Source: Posidonia oceanica (lineage: Eukaryota; Streptophyta; Magnoliopsida; Alismatales; Posidoniaceae). From it: a stretch of DNA of 64,000 nucleotides. Made by a program: the position numbers and the translations under genes. Location: contig JAZBRS010000020.1 in the NCBI GenBank assembly GCA_037176725.1, positions 90,652,001 through 90,716,000 of the forward strand. The letters run 5' to 3'. This document shows positions 34,043 through 46,244 of this stretch, piece by piece (positions within the stretch are counted from its first letter, which is position 1; each line of letters starts with the position of its first letter). Below the pieces are notes generated by a model. The model was not told the origin of the DNA. It ran no database searches and saw only the letters and a program-made list of their open reading frames with translations.

Positions 34043-37000
34043 TGTAGTAATCTTGAATTCTGATCGTCCATGCACGATACCAAAGCTCGCGTGTACCGAT
34101 CAAAATAGGCTCACTATATGCAGCAGGATCTGAGGGAAGAAACTCGACTCGGAAATGCTGGCAAAAGAAAAGAAAAGAAATGATAAGACAAAATCGGAGT
34201 CGCCACCAGGTCTATTGAATTGGAAGACAGGGAAAACAAGGGGTAATACATGCAAAGACATGTAAAACCGGATGCAAGGAGGGGCAAAGGGATGCAATGC
34301 TAAACTGAGCTATGCTATGCTATGCTATGACTCATGCCTAGGATAAAGGAAAGGTCGATGCGAGCCAAGAGAAAGGGCAAGGACTCCTGTTACGCATGGG
34401 GAAGGTATTAGGCACCCCCGATACATCCGAGAGTCGGTCTTTCTTAGGCAATCTCGCGCTAATGCAGGGAAATGCTAGCCAAATGCCTAAATGCAATGAA
34501 TGTCTACCTACTATGCATGGGAAATGAACGTGCTATCTATGTGCTTAGCAACGCTGCTAGTGTTCCGAACTGGGTGGACCCTGGTTCGTGAGAACTCCTA
34601 GGCAGTAAGCATCATAGCCCTAATGCAAATGCAGGAGATAAAACAAAGCTGCGGGGAAACCATGCAATGCAAACGACATGCAAGCGACAAAGCAAAGCAG
34701 ATGCGGAAGCGTGGAAAACAATGCAAGGCGCAGAAAATGATGCAGGGCACGGAAAACAATGCAAGGTGCGGAAAACGAAGCAAAAGCGAGGAGCAAATCA
34801 AAACATGGGTTAGGCAGCATGCATGGGGGTAGCAGTAGGTACAAGAAGCAATAAAACGTGGAAAACGGCGAACAAAGCAAAATCGGCATTTTAAAACTGA
34901 GTCAAGCCAACTGCAAGCGTTGGACGCTGGCAATAGCAGCGTCCAACGTTGGACGCTGCCATTGCTGGCGTCCAACAACTGCTGGAGGCAGACAGCATGC
35001 AAGTTTTGGAAAAAGATGCATTCTAACTATATGGATACAATACAGATGCAGAAATGTAGCTAGATAGGTGCACAACATGCAGGACTAAACTAACAGAAGA
35101 TTAGAGGAGGAATCAGAGCAGGAGGCGAGCCAGAATCAAGGATCAAAGCAAGTAGGTTGTTGGACGCCTGTAGGCATGGCGTCCAACATTAGACGCTAGA
35201 GGGACAGGCGTCTAACACAGGCCAAAAGACAGCAAGAGAAAAGCATTTGGGCTGCTGGATATGAGCATGGGGCAGACATACAAGCATGGGATCACACAAA
35301 AAAGCCAGAAACTTACCAACTACAGCAGGTGCCAGGCCAGAGGCGCAACCAGGATGTTGGACGCGGGCTAGGCCAGCATCCAATGTTGGACGCCAGCACC
35401 AGCAACGTACAACGCCCTGGGAGGCACAACACACAAAAAACTTGCATAAAATAGCAAATAAACTAATGAAGGCTGAAGAACAGTTGCAAAGGAAGCTAAA
35501 CATGCATGAACACACAGGAGACATGAAAGCAAACGAATCAGAGCAACATGCAAGCATTCAAAAGCATGCAGAGGAGCAGGGACGTTAGACGCTGGAGACA
35601 CCAGCGTCCAACGTTGGACGCTGATGCCTCTGGTGTCCAACGCCTGCAAGATGCCAACTTACTTGTACTAAAGGGGGAGCTCAGCTCTAACCCCATCTAT
35701 ATGCATGCAGACATACTAAGGCATTCCAGAGCAAGAAAGGAGCATTTAGCAAGCATTTAAATCAAGGAAAGCAAGAAAGGGAGAACATGCATAAGAATAA
35801 AAGATAAAAAGACTAAAAAAAGTACCATGCAACTTAAGAGGAGGCTAACGATCCTAAGCATGGTTGCCATAGCGGCCAAGTATCTCTAAGCAAGCATGGA
35901 ACATAAATAAGCATCAAAATAGGCATGGTGCAAGCATGGCAGCAAAGCAAAGCAAACAGAGCATGTTGGATGCTAGATGAACCAGCGTCCAACGTAGGTA
36001 GGAAGCAAGCAGACTTAAATCTTGCAAAAAAGACTTAGGCATGGATCAAAGCAAAGAAGTAAGCATGGTATGGCATCTGGAAACGCATAAAGAAGGCATG
36101 CAGCATGGATTTGCAAAAAGAAACAAGCAATGGCAGAGCATGGAAAGCATTGAAACAAGAGCAAAGGAAAGCAGGGTGTTGGACGCCGGCCTATGCCGCG
36201 TCAAACACACTAAACTCCCTTCTGGCCACAAATCGCAGCCAAAAGGATTCAAAAAATCAAGAACATGCATAGGAACATCCAACCTAGCATGCATGAGCTA
36301 TGGGGATAGATAACTTACCTCATCGCGGCTTGGAACGGTGTGTCGACCTCCTTCACCGGTGCTGCGGAAGTGGGCGACAGGCTGACTCCGGTGAGCTCGT
36401 GCGGCTAGCTGGGGGCACAGGAGACGTCGGTGAAGGGTCCGGAGTGGAGGTGGATCTTTGGTCTTGCTCTAGAGGTGGAGAATTATAGAGGGAGGGGGCT
36501 GTGCTAGTCTGTGCATTCTGAGGAAGATGGCTGGTTGGGCTGGTTTTGTGTGATGGGTGCTTGGGTTTTGCTACAAATGGCAGCGGCTCAGAGGGGAATT
36601 GGTAGGCTTGCAGGGCTGTGGCAGGGGCTTTGAGTGTGAGGGAGCCACGAGGGATGGCAAGGGTGGCGTGGGCATGTCAGTCGGCTGGCGAAGGAGCTGC
36701 TGGTGGCTGACAGAGGCGGCAGATGGCAGTGAGGAGAAGAGAGAGTGGGAATGGTGTTGAGAAGGAGAAGATGGGTAGTAACTTGGTCTTGGAAGGTAGT
36801 GGATGGCGTGGAGTGGAAGAGGGGACGGGTAGTAAGTGTGGAGAGGCGGTGGAGTGGTTGGGCGGTGAACCGAAGGGGGCGGAGCAGCCGCTGCTGCAAC
36901 CGAGTCGTTGGACGCCGGGGCAGGAGGCGTCCAACGTTGGACGCTGGAACAGGACGCGTCCAACGTTGGATGCTACCTATTCCAGCGTACAACGCACTCG

Positions 37001-37214
37001 GTTGGCAAAAGGCTGCAAATGGGCTTGGGCTTGGGCTAGAAGGTTTAAAAGAAGGTGCAAAAAGGGCTTAAGTTGAGGCTTGGGATTTAGGCAAGGGTTT
37101 TAGGCAAGGTTTTGGGGTAGAAATGGGTTAGAAAAAGGAGTGCCATTCCATAGTCCACACGAGCCTACAGGAGAAAACAACCAACTTCCGAGCTGTCAGA
37201 ATGGGGTGTCTACA
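34043..37214 (-). repeat. E4 3' LTR, 3.17 kb
   Basis: The LTR has both canonical ends. In plus coordinates it holds the primer-like GGAGTCGCCACC (34198-34209) and the conserved block (34365-34450). A reversed minisatellite remnant with GCGGAAAACAATGCAAGGC words lies at 34640-34800. The hairpin field is 34919-36993 and a GC-rich section lies at 36300-36950. Open frames in the GC-rich section are antiparallel and compositional. Confidence 0.9.
34919..36993. repeat. Thirteen 29-nt hairpin units (9-nt arm, 11-nt loop, 9-nt arm) in the E4 LTR
   Basis: The unit is GTTGGACGC-N11-GCGTCCAAC. Copies start at 34919, 34948, 35159, 35188, 35356, 35385, 35584, 35613, 35965, 36178, 36907, 36936 and 36965. 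All are exactly 29 bases although loops differ. Most occur as back-to-back pairs or a triplet, separated by 150-700 bases of unrelated sequence. The second of a pair can be close to the reverse complement of the first (34919 and 34948 differ at two positions after reversal). Arms covary at 35188 (TTAGACGC/GCGTCTAA). Confidence 0.93.
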
Positions 37215-37232
37215 GATGCCCCTCCCTGAGTG
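37215..37232 (-). promoter_or_regulatory. E4 polypurine tract
   Basis: The minus strand reads CTCAGGGAGGGGCATC directly before the LTR start, the same as in E5 (62611-62624). Confidence 0.9.
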
Positions 37233-38805
37233 AGGTCAAGCGTAGCGAGACCGCTGCTCAGGGTAGACAAGACACCCTACCTGACACCGGCAGGAGTGCA
37301 AATTGCTGTGGGCGTGAGTCACTTATCCGACGGATGCACCAGAAATCATGACTCGATGCCACAATGCAGATGCAAATGCAAGATGCTAATGCAATGCAAT
37401 GCATGCTAATGCAAATGTTAGGTTAGATGTTAGTGCAGAACTGCTATGCGATGCGAATGCTGACACTGAACTAGTATGAACTAGTGCGCGTGTGAGTGCT
37501 GTGCATGGGGAGATGCTATGCTGATGCATGGTGAGTGCTGGCATTAATGCCGATGCTGATGCATGGGGTGCTATGCTGCAGATGCTAATGCTTGAGAGCT
37601 AATGCTTGAATGCTTGCAGGTTCTGATGCTTGAGGTGAGTGCTTGCTAATGCTTGTGAGTGCTAATGCTTGGGTGCTGGTGCTTGAATGCTAATGCTTGA
37701 GAGTGCTAATGCTGTGTGTGCTTGTGCTAATGCTGGGGCAGTGCAGAGTGATGCATGGAGAAGAAGTAGGGGGTTCTACAGTGCAATGCAGCAAGTTGGC
37801 TGCTTGTCCAAGCTTGCGCAAAAAGCTGCTCCGCGAGGGCTAACGCACTTGCCGCTTGGGCAGGCTGCTAGTCCAGGGGAGACCAAGGGCCCTTGTCTGT
37901 TCGGGACAAGTAAAACAAGTAGGAGCTCGCGAGGCCGTGAGAAGGAGAAAGTGCTTACCTCCAAGTGAGGCAGCAGACAGGCAGAAGGGGCAATGCAAAG
38001 CAGAAGGGGTCCTAAGCAATGCGAGAGAGTGAATGCAAATGCAGATGAATGCAAACACTAGATTGCTGTGCAAATGACATGCCTACGCTAATGCTTATTG
38101 CACTGAAACTCCTCTAGGGGAAAGTGGGATGGTGCATGCACGCGGAAAAGCGGAAATGCAATGCAATGCTGTCGCTGGCCAATGCATGTAGGCCAAGCAA
38201 CGGGGGTGCCATTCGCAAAGCTCAGCTGTAGATGAATGGTGATGCAAGTGCATGGGATACAGCAGAAAGTAAATATGCTAAAAGGTAAAGCAGGGGATGT
38301 GCAGGCAGCAGTGGGTACGAAAAGACCTGGGAAAGCGAAATGTGGAAATTAAGGGAAGGACCACAGAGGAGCGGCAACGCAATAAGGGTACAATGCATGA
38401 GATGTTATGCAGTGGGATGCAAAATATGCAGCAGAACGCCGAGCACAGGGAACCAAGAAAGCAATCCTGGGTTACGCACTACTGCGAACATCATCCCGAG
38501 CCGGCAGTGCTATAAAAAGAAGCATGCGGGTGACGAAGATGCTGCTTTAGGCAATACGCGAACCTGGGGTTCGGATCCTAAGCGTGCGATGTCCGTGTAG
38601 TGTTGAGATGCAGTACTAGGACTGACTCTACAAGGAGACACAAAGAAGCTACATGACATTATGCAATGCAGATGCTATGTGATGCAGTGTACTAATAATG
38701 GAACACGGGGCATGCGCAATCAGGAAAACGATCCTAGTCGCGCGATGCCCGCAGGATGATGAAATGCTAATGCCATGCAACAACATGCCATTATACTAAG
38801 ATGAA
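37233..38805 (-). other. E4 3' UTR, proximal part
   Basis: The interval is noncoding. GCTAATGC/GCTTGAG microsatellite-like words fill 37370-37740. A stretch at 37790-37970 (AGTTGGCTGCTTGTCC, TTGCCGCTTGGGCAGG) resembles parts of the E1 and E5 3' UTRs (24190-24260, 62140-62220). Short open frames have no recognisable product. Confidence 0.65.
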
Positions 38806-39555
38806 ATGGGTGATAGGTTAACGGACCTATCGCCGGATAGTTAGGGCTATCAGCCCGCGGGAAGTTAACGGACTCACCACTGGATAGTTGGGGCTATCAG
38901 CCTGCGGATGGTGACAGGCCAGCGAGTCTGTCAGGCAAGAGGGGTGATTACAAGTGGGACAGCTTGTAACCACGAATGCAACGGGAATACCATACCGAAA
39001 GGTGTGGCAGAGGTCCATAGATGCTCCCGTAATAGTTAGGGATGTCAACCCAAATGCAGATGGAGATGGGATACCATGGGGCAGCTAAATAAAGATGCCC
39101 CTGGTATCGATGAACGATATCATGGGGCAGCCGAAGCACCCCTAGCATCAAAATGCAAGGCGGAGACAATACTAACAGGTATGTCAGCCGAGTAGTTAGG
39201 GCTACCAGTCTGAATGCAGTGAAATGGACGTAAGGGCTCACCGTGCAAAGTGCAATGATGGTGGGGGATGCAATGGAATAATGCAAATGCAAGGTGATAA
39301 GTTAACGGACTTATCGCCAAATAGTTGGGGATATCAGCCCGTATGCAGCGCGGATATGCGGGATGACATTTTAACGGGCGTCAACCGAGCAATTAGGGCT
39401 ACCAGCCTGATGCAGAGGAATGCAGAGTGATAGGTTAACGAACCCATCGCCGAGCAGTTAGGGCTGCCAGCCCGAATGCAGAAATGATAGCATGATAAAA
39501 TGATAGGTTGACGGACCTATCACCGAGCAGTTAGGGCTACCAGCCTGGATGCAGA
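38806..39555. repeat. E4 3' UTR hairpin array, GATA(A/G)GT type
   Basis: Units are a hairpin (arm, TTGACGG or TTAACGG loop, arm) plus a tail GCCGAGCAGTTAGGGCTACCAGCC. Examples are GATAGGT/ACCTATC near 38812 and 39502, GATAAGT/ACTTATC near 39297, GACAG/CTGTC near 38915 and GATACCATGGGGCA/TGCCCCTGGTATC at 39070-39108. Units are spaced irregularly, 50-110 bases apart. Confidence 0.88.
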
Positions 39556-40980
39556 ATGATGCAGAAAGGAAAGGGGAACCCATCGTGATAGGCGTGCAAT
39601 GGTCTCAGCGCAGGCATGCTTCGTGGCGTCATGAGTTGACAAACGAGGTACATGCTGGTCATCACGGACCTACCCACGTGGTGGGTGGCAAAATTTGAAA
39701 ACCGCGGAGCCTCTGAGCGAGGTAGGCAAAAATGCTCGTCTTTGGCTCCGATTTTCGAAAACAGGGAGAAGGGAAGATAAAGATTACAATATACAGCATG
39801 CATGTTTTGGTGGCTTTGGACTCAAAGCAGCTGTGCCTTGAGGATGCTTCTGCAATTCCTAACTCAGGAGGCTTGATCCTCGAGCAATGCCATGCCGAGT
39901 TGTGGTTGGTGGCTCTCTTTCTCATTCTAGGCTTGGGATGAGGCCTCAGCTTTGCAGAGTATAGCCTTTGGCTGCAGGGTAGTAGAAGCGTTGGATGCAG
40001 CTTCTTAGCCTCCGTGCCAATTCTTCGGGGACCAGCTATCGCATTTGACGCTCACAGAATAGAACTTTCTTTTCCCCTCATGAGTGACTCGAATTGCATC
40101 TAGCCTGCCAAGAGAGTAGAGATGTCTGCAGAGGAGATTGGAGCGTGCTGCTGTGCTCGAAGGGTGGGGCCAGGTCCTCCTGATGATGCATCTCGTGCAG
40201 TTGCCAGTGTGGCGCTTGAAGCTGATAGCTGAGGTGGCTTCGACACTCGTCCGAGTCACTCCTCTCATGAGCGCCTTCTTTCTTCAACTTCTTTCTGCAT
40301 TTTTCTTTTGTGCTCAGCATGCATATCATGTTATCATTTCTTTTGCTCACATGACCTCTATTCTTTTGGATATGCATGACTTCGCCCTCTTGGGGTAGCA
40401 GTCCCGGATGAGGCGTTGAGAGTTTGGCTGATCGGCGCACACCCTTAGCCTCTGCAACGTGTATACAGTTTCTGGCTATGCTCTGCTCTGCTTTGGTCCT
40501 ATCCATGTCTGGTGGACTCTCTTGTTAAGGTGGATCTCGCTTTGGGAGCATTGAGCTCAGCGAGACGCTCTGTTCTGCTCTAGTCTCACTCTATAGCCAC
40601 ATACAAGAGATGGCGCCGCTCGGGTGAGACCTGCTTGAGACTGTCACTGCTTGACATCCTCTAGGCACCGCTTGTTTGTCCAAAGTCGATTTCTGATTAT
40701 GCAAATGTTTGTGGGTTTTGTATATTTTAGTAGGGGAAAGGACAAACATGTTTTTGGGTTTTGCATTGGTTTTGTACTTTTATGATTTTTGTTTAGGAAA
40801 ACATAAAAGGGAAAACCAGCAGAAAGGCGAAGAAAATATTTTTGCTGTTTTTTAGTTTCTTGATTTTTTTGGCTTTATGCTTTACAGGATGCAAGAAATG
40901 ATATGTACATGCAATAAATGACAATGCATGATGACAGATATGTGCAGGATGGATGGATATGCATGCAAAGTGATTGATAT
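39556..40980. other. E4 3' UTR, interval without recognisable genes or repeats
   Basis: About 1.4 kb of balanced composition separates two groups of hairpin units. The longest frames (142 residues at 40078-40506 minus, 87 at 40005-40268 minus) match nothing I recognise. A captured host fragment is possible but unproven. Confidence 0.5.
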
Positions 40981-41091
40981 GTGCATGGTGATAAGTTGAC
41001 AGACTTATCGCCGAATAGTTAGGGATACCAGCCTGGATGATAAGTTGACGGACTTATCGCCAAGCAGTTAGGGCTACTAGCCCAGTGATGA
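40981..41091. repeat. Two further GATAAGT hairpin units at the E5 insertion point
   Basis: GATAAGT-TGACAG-ACTTATC at about 40990 and GATAAGT-TGACGG-ACTTATC at about 41039 each carry the GTTAGGG-tail. E5 inserted just after the second. Confidence 0.85.
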
Positions 41092-44000
41092 TAGTGTTGA
41101 CACCCCATTTTGACAGGCTTGAATCAATTGGAATCTCTTGGTGACTTCAGGATCCAAACCTAGGTCAAAACTACACATTCCTTTTCATCCTACCCTTCAA
41201 AACAAGCCTAAACTTGACCTAAGATTACACCCCTTTTCCTAGCCCAAAACCTATCCAAAGACCATAAGAAAACTCACCATCCCCAACTTGGCAAACCTAC
41301 CCAAACACTTAGAAAATTTTAAACCAAAACCACTCCCAAAAATCCTAGAAAACCTAGGTAAAACTACCCTTTTTCTACACCTCAAAACCCTTCCAAAACT
41401 TTCCCAAAACTAAACCAAAACACTAGATCGAACACTAGAGACCCTAGGCCACACACTCCTCAAATTTCACCTCTTTCCAAAACTTCTAACCCCTCCATTT
41501 ACCCAAATTATCCTTTTCTCTCTCTTGGATTATTCTTTTCTCTCTCCTCTCTCTCTCCTGATTATCCTCCCGCTTTTCACCCCCTTCTCTCCCTTCTTCT
41601 TGCCTGGCTGTGGGCCCCCCTTGTGCATCTATCTCTTCTCAATCTTATCTTTATTTTTAGCATTTTCTTTGACTTTCAAAAAATCATTTTCTCTCAATTC
41701 CTCTCTTTCCTCTTTACTCCTCCATTTCTCCCTTTTCTTCTTCCTTTTCCTTTTCTTTTCCTCCTATCTACTAAATCCCTAAAAAAATCCTTAAAAACCA
41801 CTAAAACTGTAAAACAAGAGGAAAACAAACCCAAACCCTAAGAAAAATAATTAAAAAACTTAAACAAACAATTAAAAACTAAAACCTAACTAAATCTAGC
41901 TAAAATGGAAAACCATGAATGCAAGCTAAAAAATGCAAAACAAACAAAAAGAAAATGCTGTAAAATCAAGGGAAAAACCAAAATGTGATCAAAATAAATA
42001 AAAGTAAAAATCATATTAAAAACAACCAAGAAAACAAATCCTAAAAGAAAGAAAACACTTAAGAAATGCAAGGGCTAGTAATTAAGAAAGAAAAACTTAA
42101 ACTTAACAATTCTAAAAGAAACAATTCGAAAACTTGATCAAAAAATAAAAACAAACAATCAAAAATCCAAAAACACCTAATCAAAACTTAACAAGAAAGC
42201 TTAACTAAAAAATATTAAAAGAAATTAACAAACAAAATCAAATCTAAAAGGAAACTTAAACAAAACCCTAAAAAGATTAAAATCAAAAATCTAAAACTCA
42301 CCCTAACTAATCTAAAAACAAACTTTAAAAAATCCTAATTAATATCCCAAGTGTTTAACAAGAAAAACATAATTAAAAAAAAACAACTTAAAAGACTTAA
42401 CAAACATTTAAACAAAATCAAAAACAAATCAAAACAAAGAAAACCCTAAAAACCCTAATCAAAACTAAATCTCTTTAAACCTAATTAACTAATAAAAAAC
42501 TTAATCAAAGTCCTAACTTAAAACACACTCATTCTAAAAACCTTTTCTATTTTTATTTTATTTTTATCTAATTTATTTTTCTTCTTTCCCTTCCTCTTTC
42601 CCTTCCTTCCTTTCTTCTTTTCTTTCTATTTTTCTTTCTTTTCTTTTCCTGGGCCCAGTCCGACCCGTTCCTTTCCTTCCCTTCCTTCGTCCTTTCTTTT
42701 TTTTTCTTTTTTCCGCGTGCAGCCCGGCCCGTTCGCCTCCTCTTCCTCCTTCCTTCTCCTTCTTCTTCTTCTTCCTCAAGTTCTTCTCCATCTCCCGTGG
42801 CCATCTCCCTCCTCTTCTTTGAATTCAAACTTCTCCCTCTCAGTCACCTCACCTATAGCTCACTCCTCTTCTCTCTCGTCTCTCAGCAGTTCTTCTGGGG
42901 GGCATTTACTGCCCGTCTCCTCGTTGGCCACCTCTCCATCGGCTCCAGTGCTCCCGCCGGTGGAGATTTGAAATCCACCGTGCTTCACTCCTCCAGCTCC
43001 CATTAAAACCCACAGCTTCCTCCTCCTTCAACGCCTTTTCGTCGTCCGAGAGAGTGAGAGAATCCAGAGCAAAGAGCCACCCAAATCCCTCCCTTCTTCC
43101 TCTGAAATTCTGCAACTCTCCTTCCTCTTCCTTTCCACTGAAACCAGAGCCCCTAACTCCCAGTAGAATCCCCGCAATTTCGTCCCTAATCTCACCCAAA
43201 CAACCACCTTTCCGGCCATCCATTCAGCACCCAAAACCACCCCAAATTCATCCCCCAGTTCACCCCGAAGCAAGCCAGAACCCAACGTCCATCTTCCCAA
43301 AATTCCCGTCCCCTTAGCTCACCGAATCCCTCCAAATTCCACTCAGGAGCTCGCCACCATACTACCTTCCAACCCCCTAAACCACTAGCCTCTGCTCTCC
43401 CCACGGCCGGAGAACTTCACAGCAAACACCTGCGGCCACTTCCACCAAAAATCAGCCCAGCAACCGAACTACCTCTCCAGCCTCTTCGTGGCCATTCCCA
43501 GCATCTAGACACACTCACCGACCAACCAGCAAGCTGCTGGTACCCTCCAATTGCTTCGAAGAGTAGCAGACACCCGTACCCACCTTAGGCGACCTGTGGA
43601 GCACCCACTGGAGCCAAATCTCGCGCCGATCGCCGAAGTTTCAATCCGAGCATCCAAGTAGCACTAGAGTGCACCACTGAGTCGATCCCAGCAATCCCGA
43701 GCCGATGACGAGCTCCGCAGCACCTGGTCCAACCTCGCCGGCATGCGCTGAAAGCATTGACGTCGGGGGGGCGTTTCGGCCAGCGAAAGAGGTACCTCCC
43801 TCTCTCCCTAGCTTAGTTTCCTTCTCGGTGTGCTTTTCCGCCCATTAGCTTTAGGTTTTACCCCCTCCTGCTCCGAGTCGTCGCTGCCGCTCCATTGTCT
43901 TCTCCGGCAAGCCCCAGCGTCTGTCCCACCGCGCCAGTGAGTAGAACGACGCTCCGTCGATCCCCCGAGGTCCGCACGGCCAGCAGCAACTCTCCTCTTG

Positions 44001-44224
44001 TTCACAGCGCTCCGTCGTCTTCTCCAGCCATCTCCGGGCACTATCACAGCTCCCCGACGCCGCTCCGGACTCCATCGAGCTCCGGTGAAGCTCCCCAGCC
44101 GATCGGCACGCCCCCAGCACCCCTGCTCCGCTCGCGACGGCCAATGGTAGCATTGTGCTACAGTGGTCGTCGTTCTGTGGATCACTATAGCTTTATTTCC
44201 TGTTAGTTAGCTAATTTACCACTA

Positions 44225-45060
44225 ATTGCATTTTCAGTCCCTGTTTTTACTTTATTGTATTCTGGTCCTGCCTCTGTTTAAAACTCATTTAATTCCGTAT
44301 TTAAATCATATGAAATTGCATGAAAAGTTTAAAAAACTAATTAATTACATGTTAGTCCCTCTGCTATGTTTTCCTCCAGTGATTATTTTAGTTCAGGCCC
44401 TCTGGTTTTCCATTGTTGCATGTTAGTCCTTCAATCAATAATCTGATTTAATGCTTATATTTTACCTTAGTAAATTGCATTTTTAAACCCTGTTGTTTTC
44501 CCCATTTGCACTTTAGTCCTCTGTTTTGTTAACTTATGCATTTATTTTTCAAATTTTCTTACTGCATTGCAACATTTCCCCCATACTTTCTGATTTTTGC
44601 ATATAGGTCCTTCATTAATGCACAGCATACATTTAAATGCATCTTTTGCTTATAAAATTGCATTTTAGACCCTGCATGTTTTAAAAATTGCACATAGGTC
44701 CTCTACATGCTTATAAAAGTCATTTAAATGCATCTTTTGCTTATAAAATTGCATTTTAGACCCTACATATTTAAAAATTGCATATAGGTCCTCTGTTTGC
44801 ATTCCCAGACCATTAAGATCACTGTTTTGCTTACAAAATTGCATTTTAGACCCTGTATATTTCAAAATTGCATGTTAATCCCCCATATGATTTCAAAACT
44901 TGTCCTAATGCATGTTTACTTTGTAAAATTGCATTTTGAATCCTGCATTTTGCAAAATTGCACTTAGACCATCTAGTTTTCAAAAACCTTGCACGAAAGC
45001 CCTCTAACTTTTCAAAATCTTTGCATTTAGCCCCCCACTTTTTCAAAATTGCATATAAGT
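44225..45060 (+). repeat. E5 LTR TGCATTTT field with recurring TTATAAAATTGCATTTTAGACCCT
   Basis: Degenerate 50-60-bp units of the form AAATTGCATTTTAGACCCTGCAT...TTGCACATAGGTCCT recur. TTATAAAA occurs in at least three units, so TATA-like words here are repeat-borne and none can be singled out as the promoter. Confidence 0.75.
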
Positions 45061-45839
45061 TCCCAAGTTTTCTGAAAAATCATCCTTAGGTATTTTCTTG
45101 CATTCTGCATGCATTGCACTCATGCATTCTTGCATTTGGCATTCCTGCACACACTTAAGCATTCTTAGCTCCCATTTACATGGGAGGACCTGTTGTGCAC
45201 ACCCCTAGGACCTCTTGTACACCTAGATCCATTCTTCTCCCCTGTTCTGGCCCCTCTGCCTTGAAGCTGGGATATCTTCAGATCCGGCCGTTGGATCTTC
45301 TCAACCAAGCTACCTGGACGACCCCGGCAGAGCGCTCTTCAGCATAGACCAAGCAGTTTCCAGATCAAGCTTCAGATTTCCAAGGTAAGTCCTCCTGAAC
45401 CCTTGCACAGCATTCATCTGCACACCATTTGCATTGCATGCATCGTTTTTTTTGCTTTCTGTTTCCTCGAGCATGTAGAGTAGGACTCCCTCTTCTTATC
45501 TATTAACACTGCTTCCTCTTTTCACGTACTCCTAGTGCTTTGTGTTGCGTTTCCCCTGGATTCACCACTAATTGCGACTTTCTTCCCCTTTTTCCACGAT
45601 CCGATTGCATCACGAGCTTTTGGCAGCGTGCGAGACACATCGTGGGACATTTTGGTGGGAAACAGTCACAAAATAGTGGTAATCCTTCCACTTGCTTCCC
45701 TTCCCCTTTGTAGGTCTTCACACCTACTTTGAGCGGTCTTTAAACAACGCTCGTTCTCACACTTGCGCTGTTTACTTCCCTTTTGCTTCTCTTGCCCTTT
45801 TTCTTTGCATCTGCATGGCTTTATCGATGTTTTATCTTG

Positions 45840-46200
45840 CTTGTTTTGGCACTGTTTTGCGTGCCCGCTTTGCTTTTGGCACCGTTTTGCGTGCCCACTT
45901 GGCTTCTCACACCGTTTTGCATGCCATTGTTGTTTTCTTGCACCGTTTCGCGTGCTGCTTTGTTTTCTAACACCGTTTCGCATGCCGCCTTGTTTTCCTG
46001 CACCGTTTCACGTGCCGTTTTGTTTTCTGCACCGTTTTGCGTGCCGTTCTTGTTTTCTTGCACCATTTTGCATGCCACTTTGTTTTCTCGCACCATTTTG
46101 CTTGCCGCTCTCGTTTTCTTGCGCCATTTTGTGTGCCGCTCTTGTTTCTCGCATTGTTTCGTGTGTTTTACGCCGTTTTCTCTTGCATATCGCCTGCATT
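45840..46200 (+). repeat. E5 LTR minisatellite, about 38-bp units with GCACCGTTTTGCGTGCC
   Basis: About nine units homologous to the S1 array (19340-20560). Frames of 150-180 residues through it are artefacts. Confidence 0.88.
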
Positions 46201-46244
46201 GCTTGGTTTTACCGCCGTTTTGTTTTTCCGTCTACATTTGCATA

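Larger units (their letters stand above)
34043..41096 (-). mobile_element. E4: Tat-type element, 3' LTR plus 3' UTR
   Basis: The 3' LTR is 34043-37214 (minus start TGTAGACACCCCATTCTGAC, end TTACTACA). The polypurine tract complement follows at 37215, and 3.9 kb of noncoding 3' UTR continues to 41096, where E5 starts. No pol sequence is seen, so the coding part should lie right of the window. The left target flank is GTCAA (34038-34042). The LTR length and terminal words match S3, so these may be one subfamily. E4 has two hairpin families, one in the LTR and one in the 3' UTR. Confidence 0.85.

Noticed and set aside
34919..36993. CRISPR-like array of 29-nt palindromic repeats
   Set aside because: Spacing is irregular, copies are back to back or hundreds of bases apart, the units are internally variable, no cas genes are present, and the context is a plant LTR.
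34043..37214. E4 LTR considered as a fourth solo LTR
   Set aside because: The right flank is the polypurine tract (GATGCCCCTCC), not a copy of the left flank GTCAA, so it is the 3' LTR of an element with internal sequence to the right.
39556..40700. Possible captured host gene fragment in the E4 3' UTR
   Set aside because: Composition is gene-like, but no reading frame or motif could be matched, so it is left as unassigned.
44640..44860. TATAAAA words as the E5 promoter
   Set aside because: They recur in each unit of the TGCATTTT repeat field, so no single one can be supported as a TATA box.
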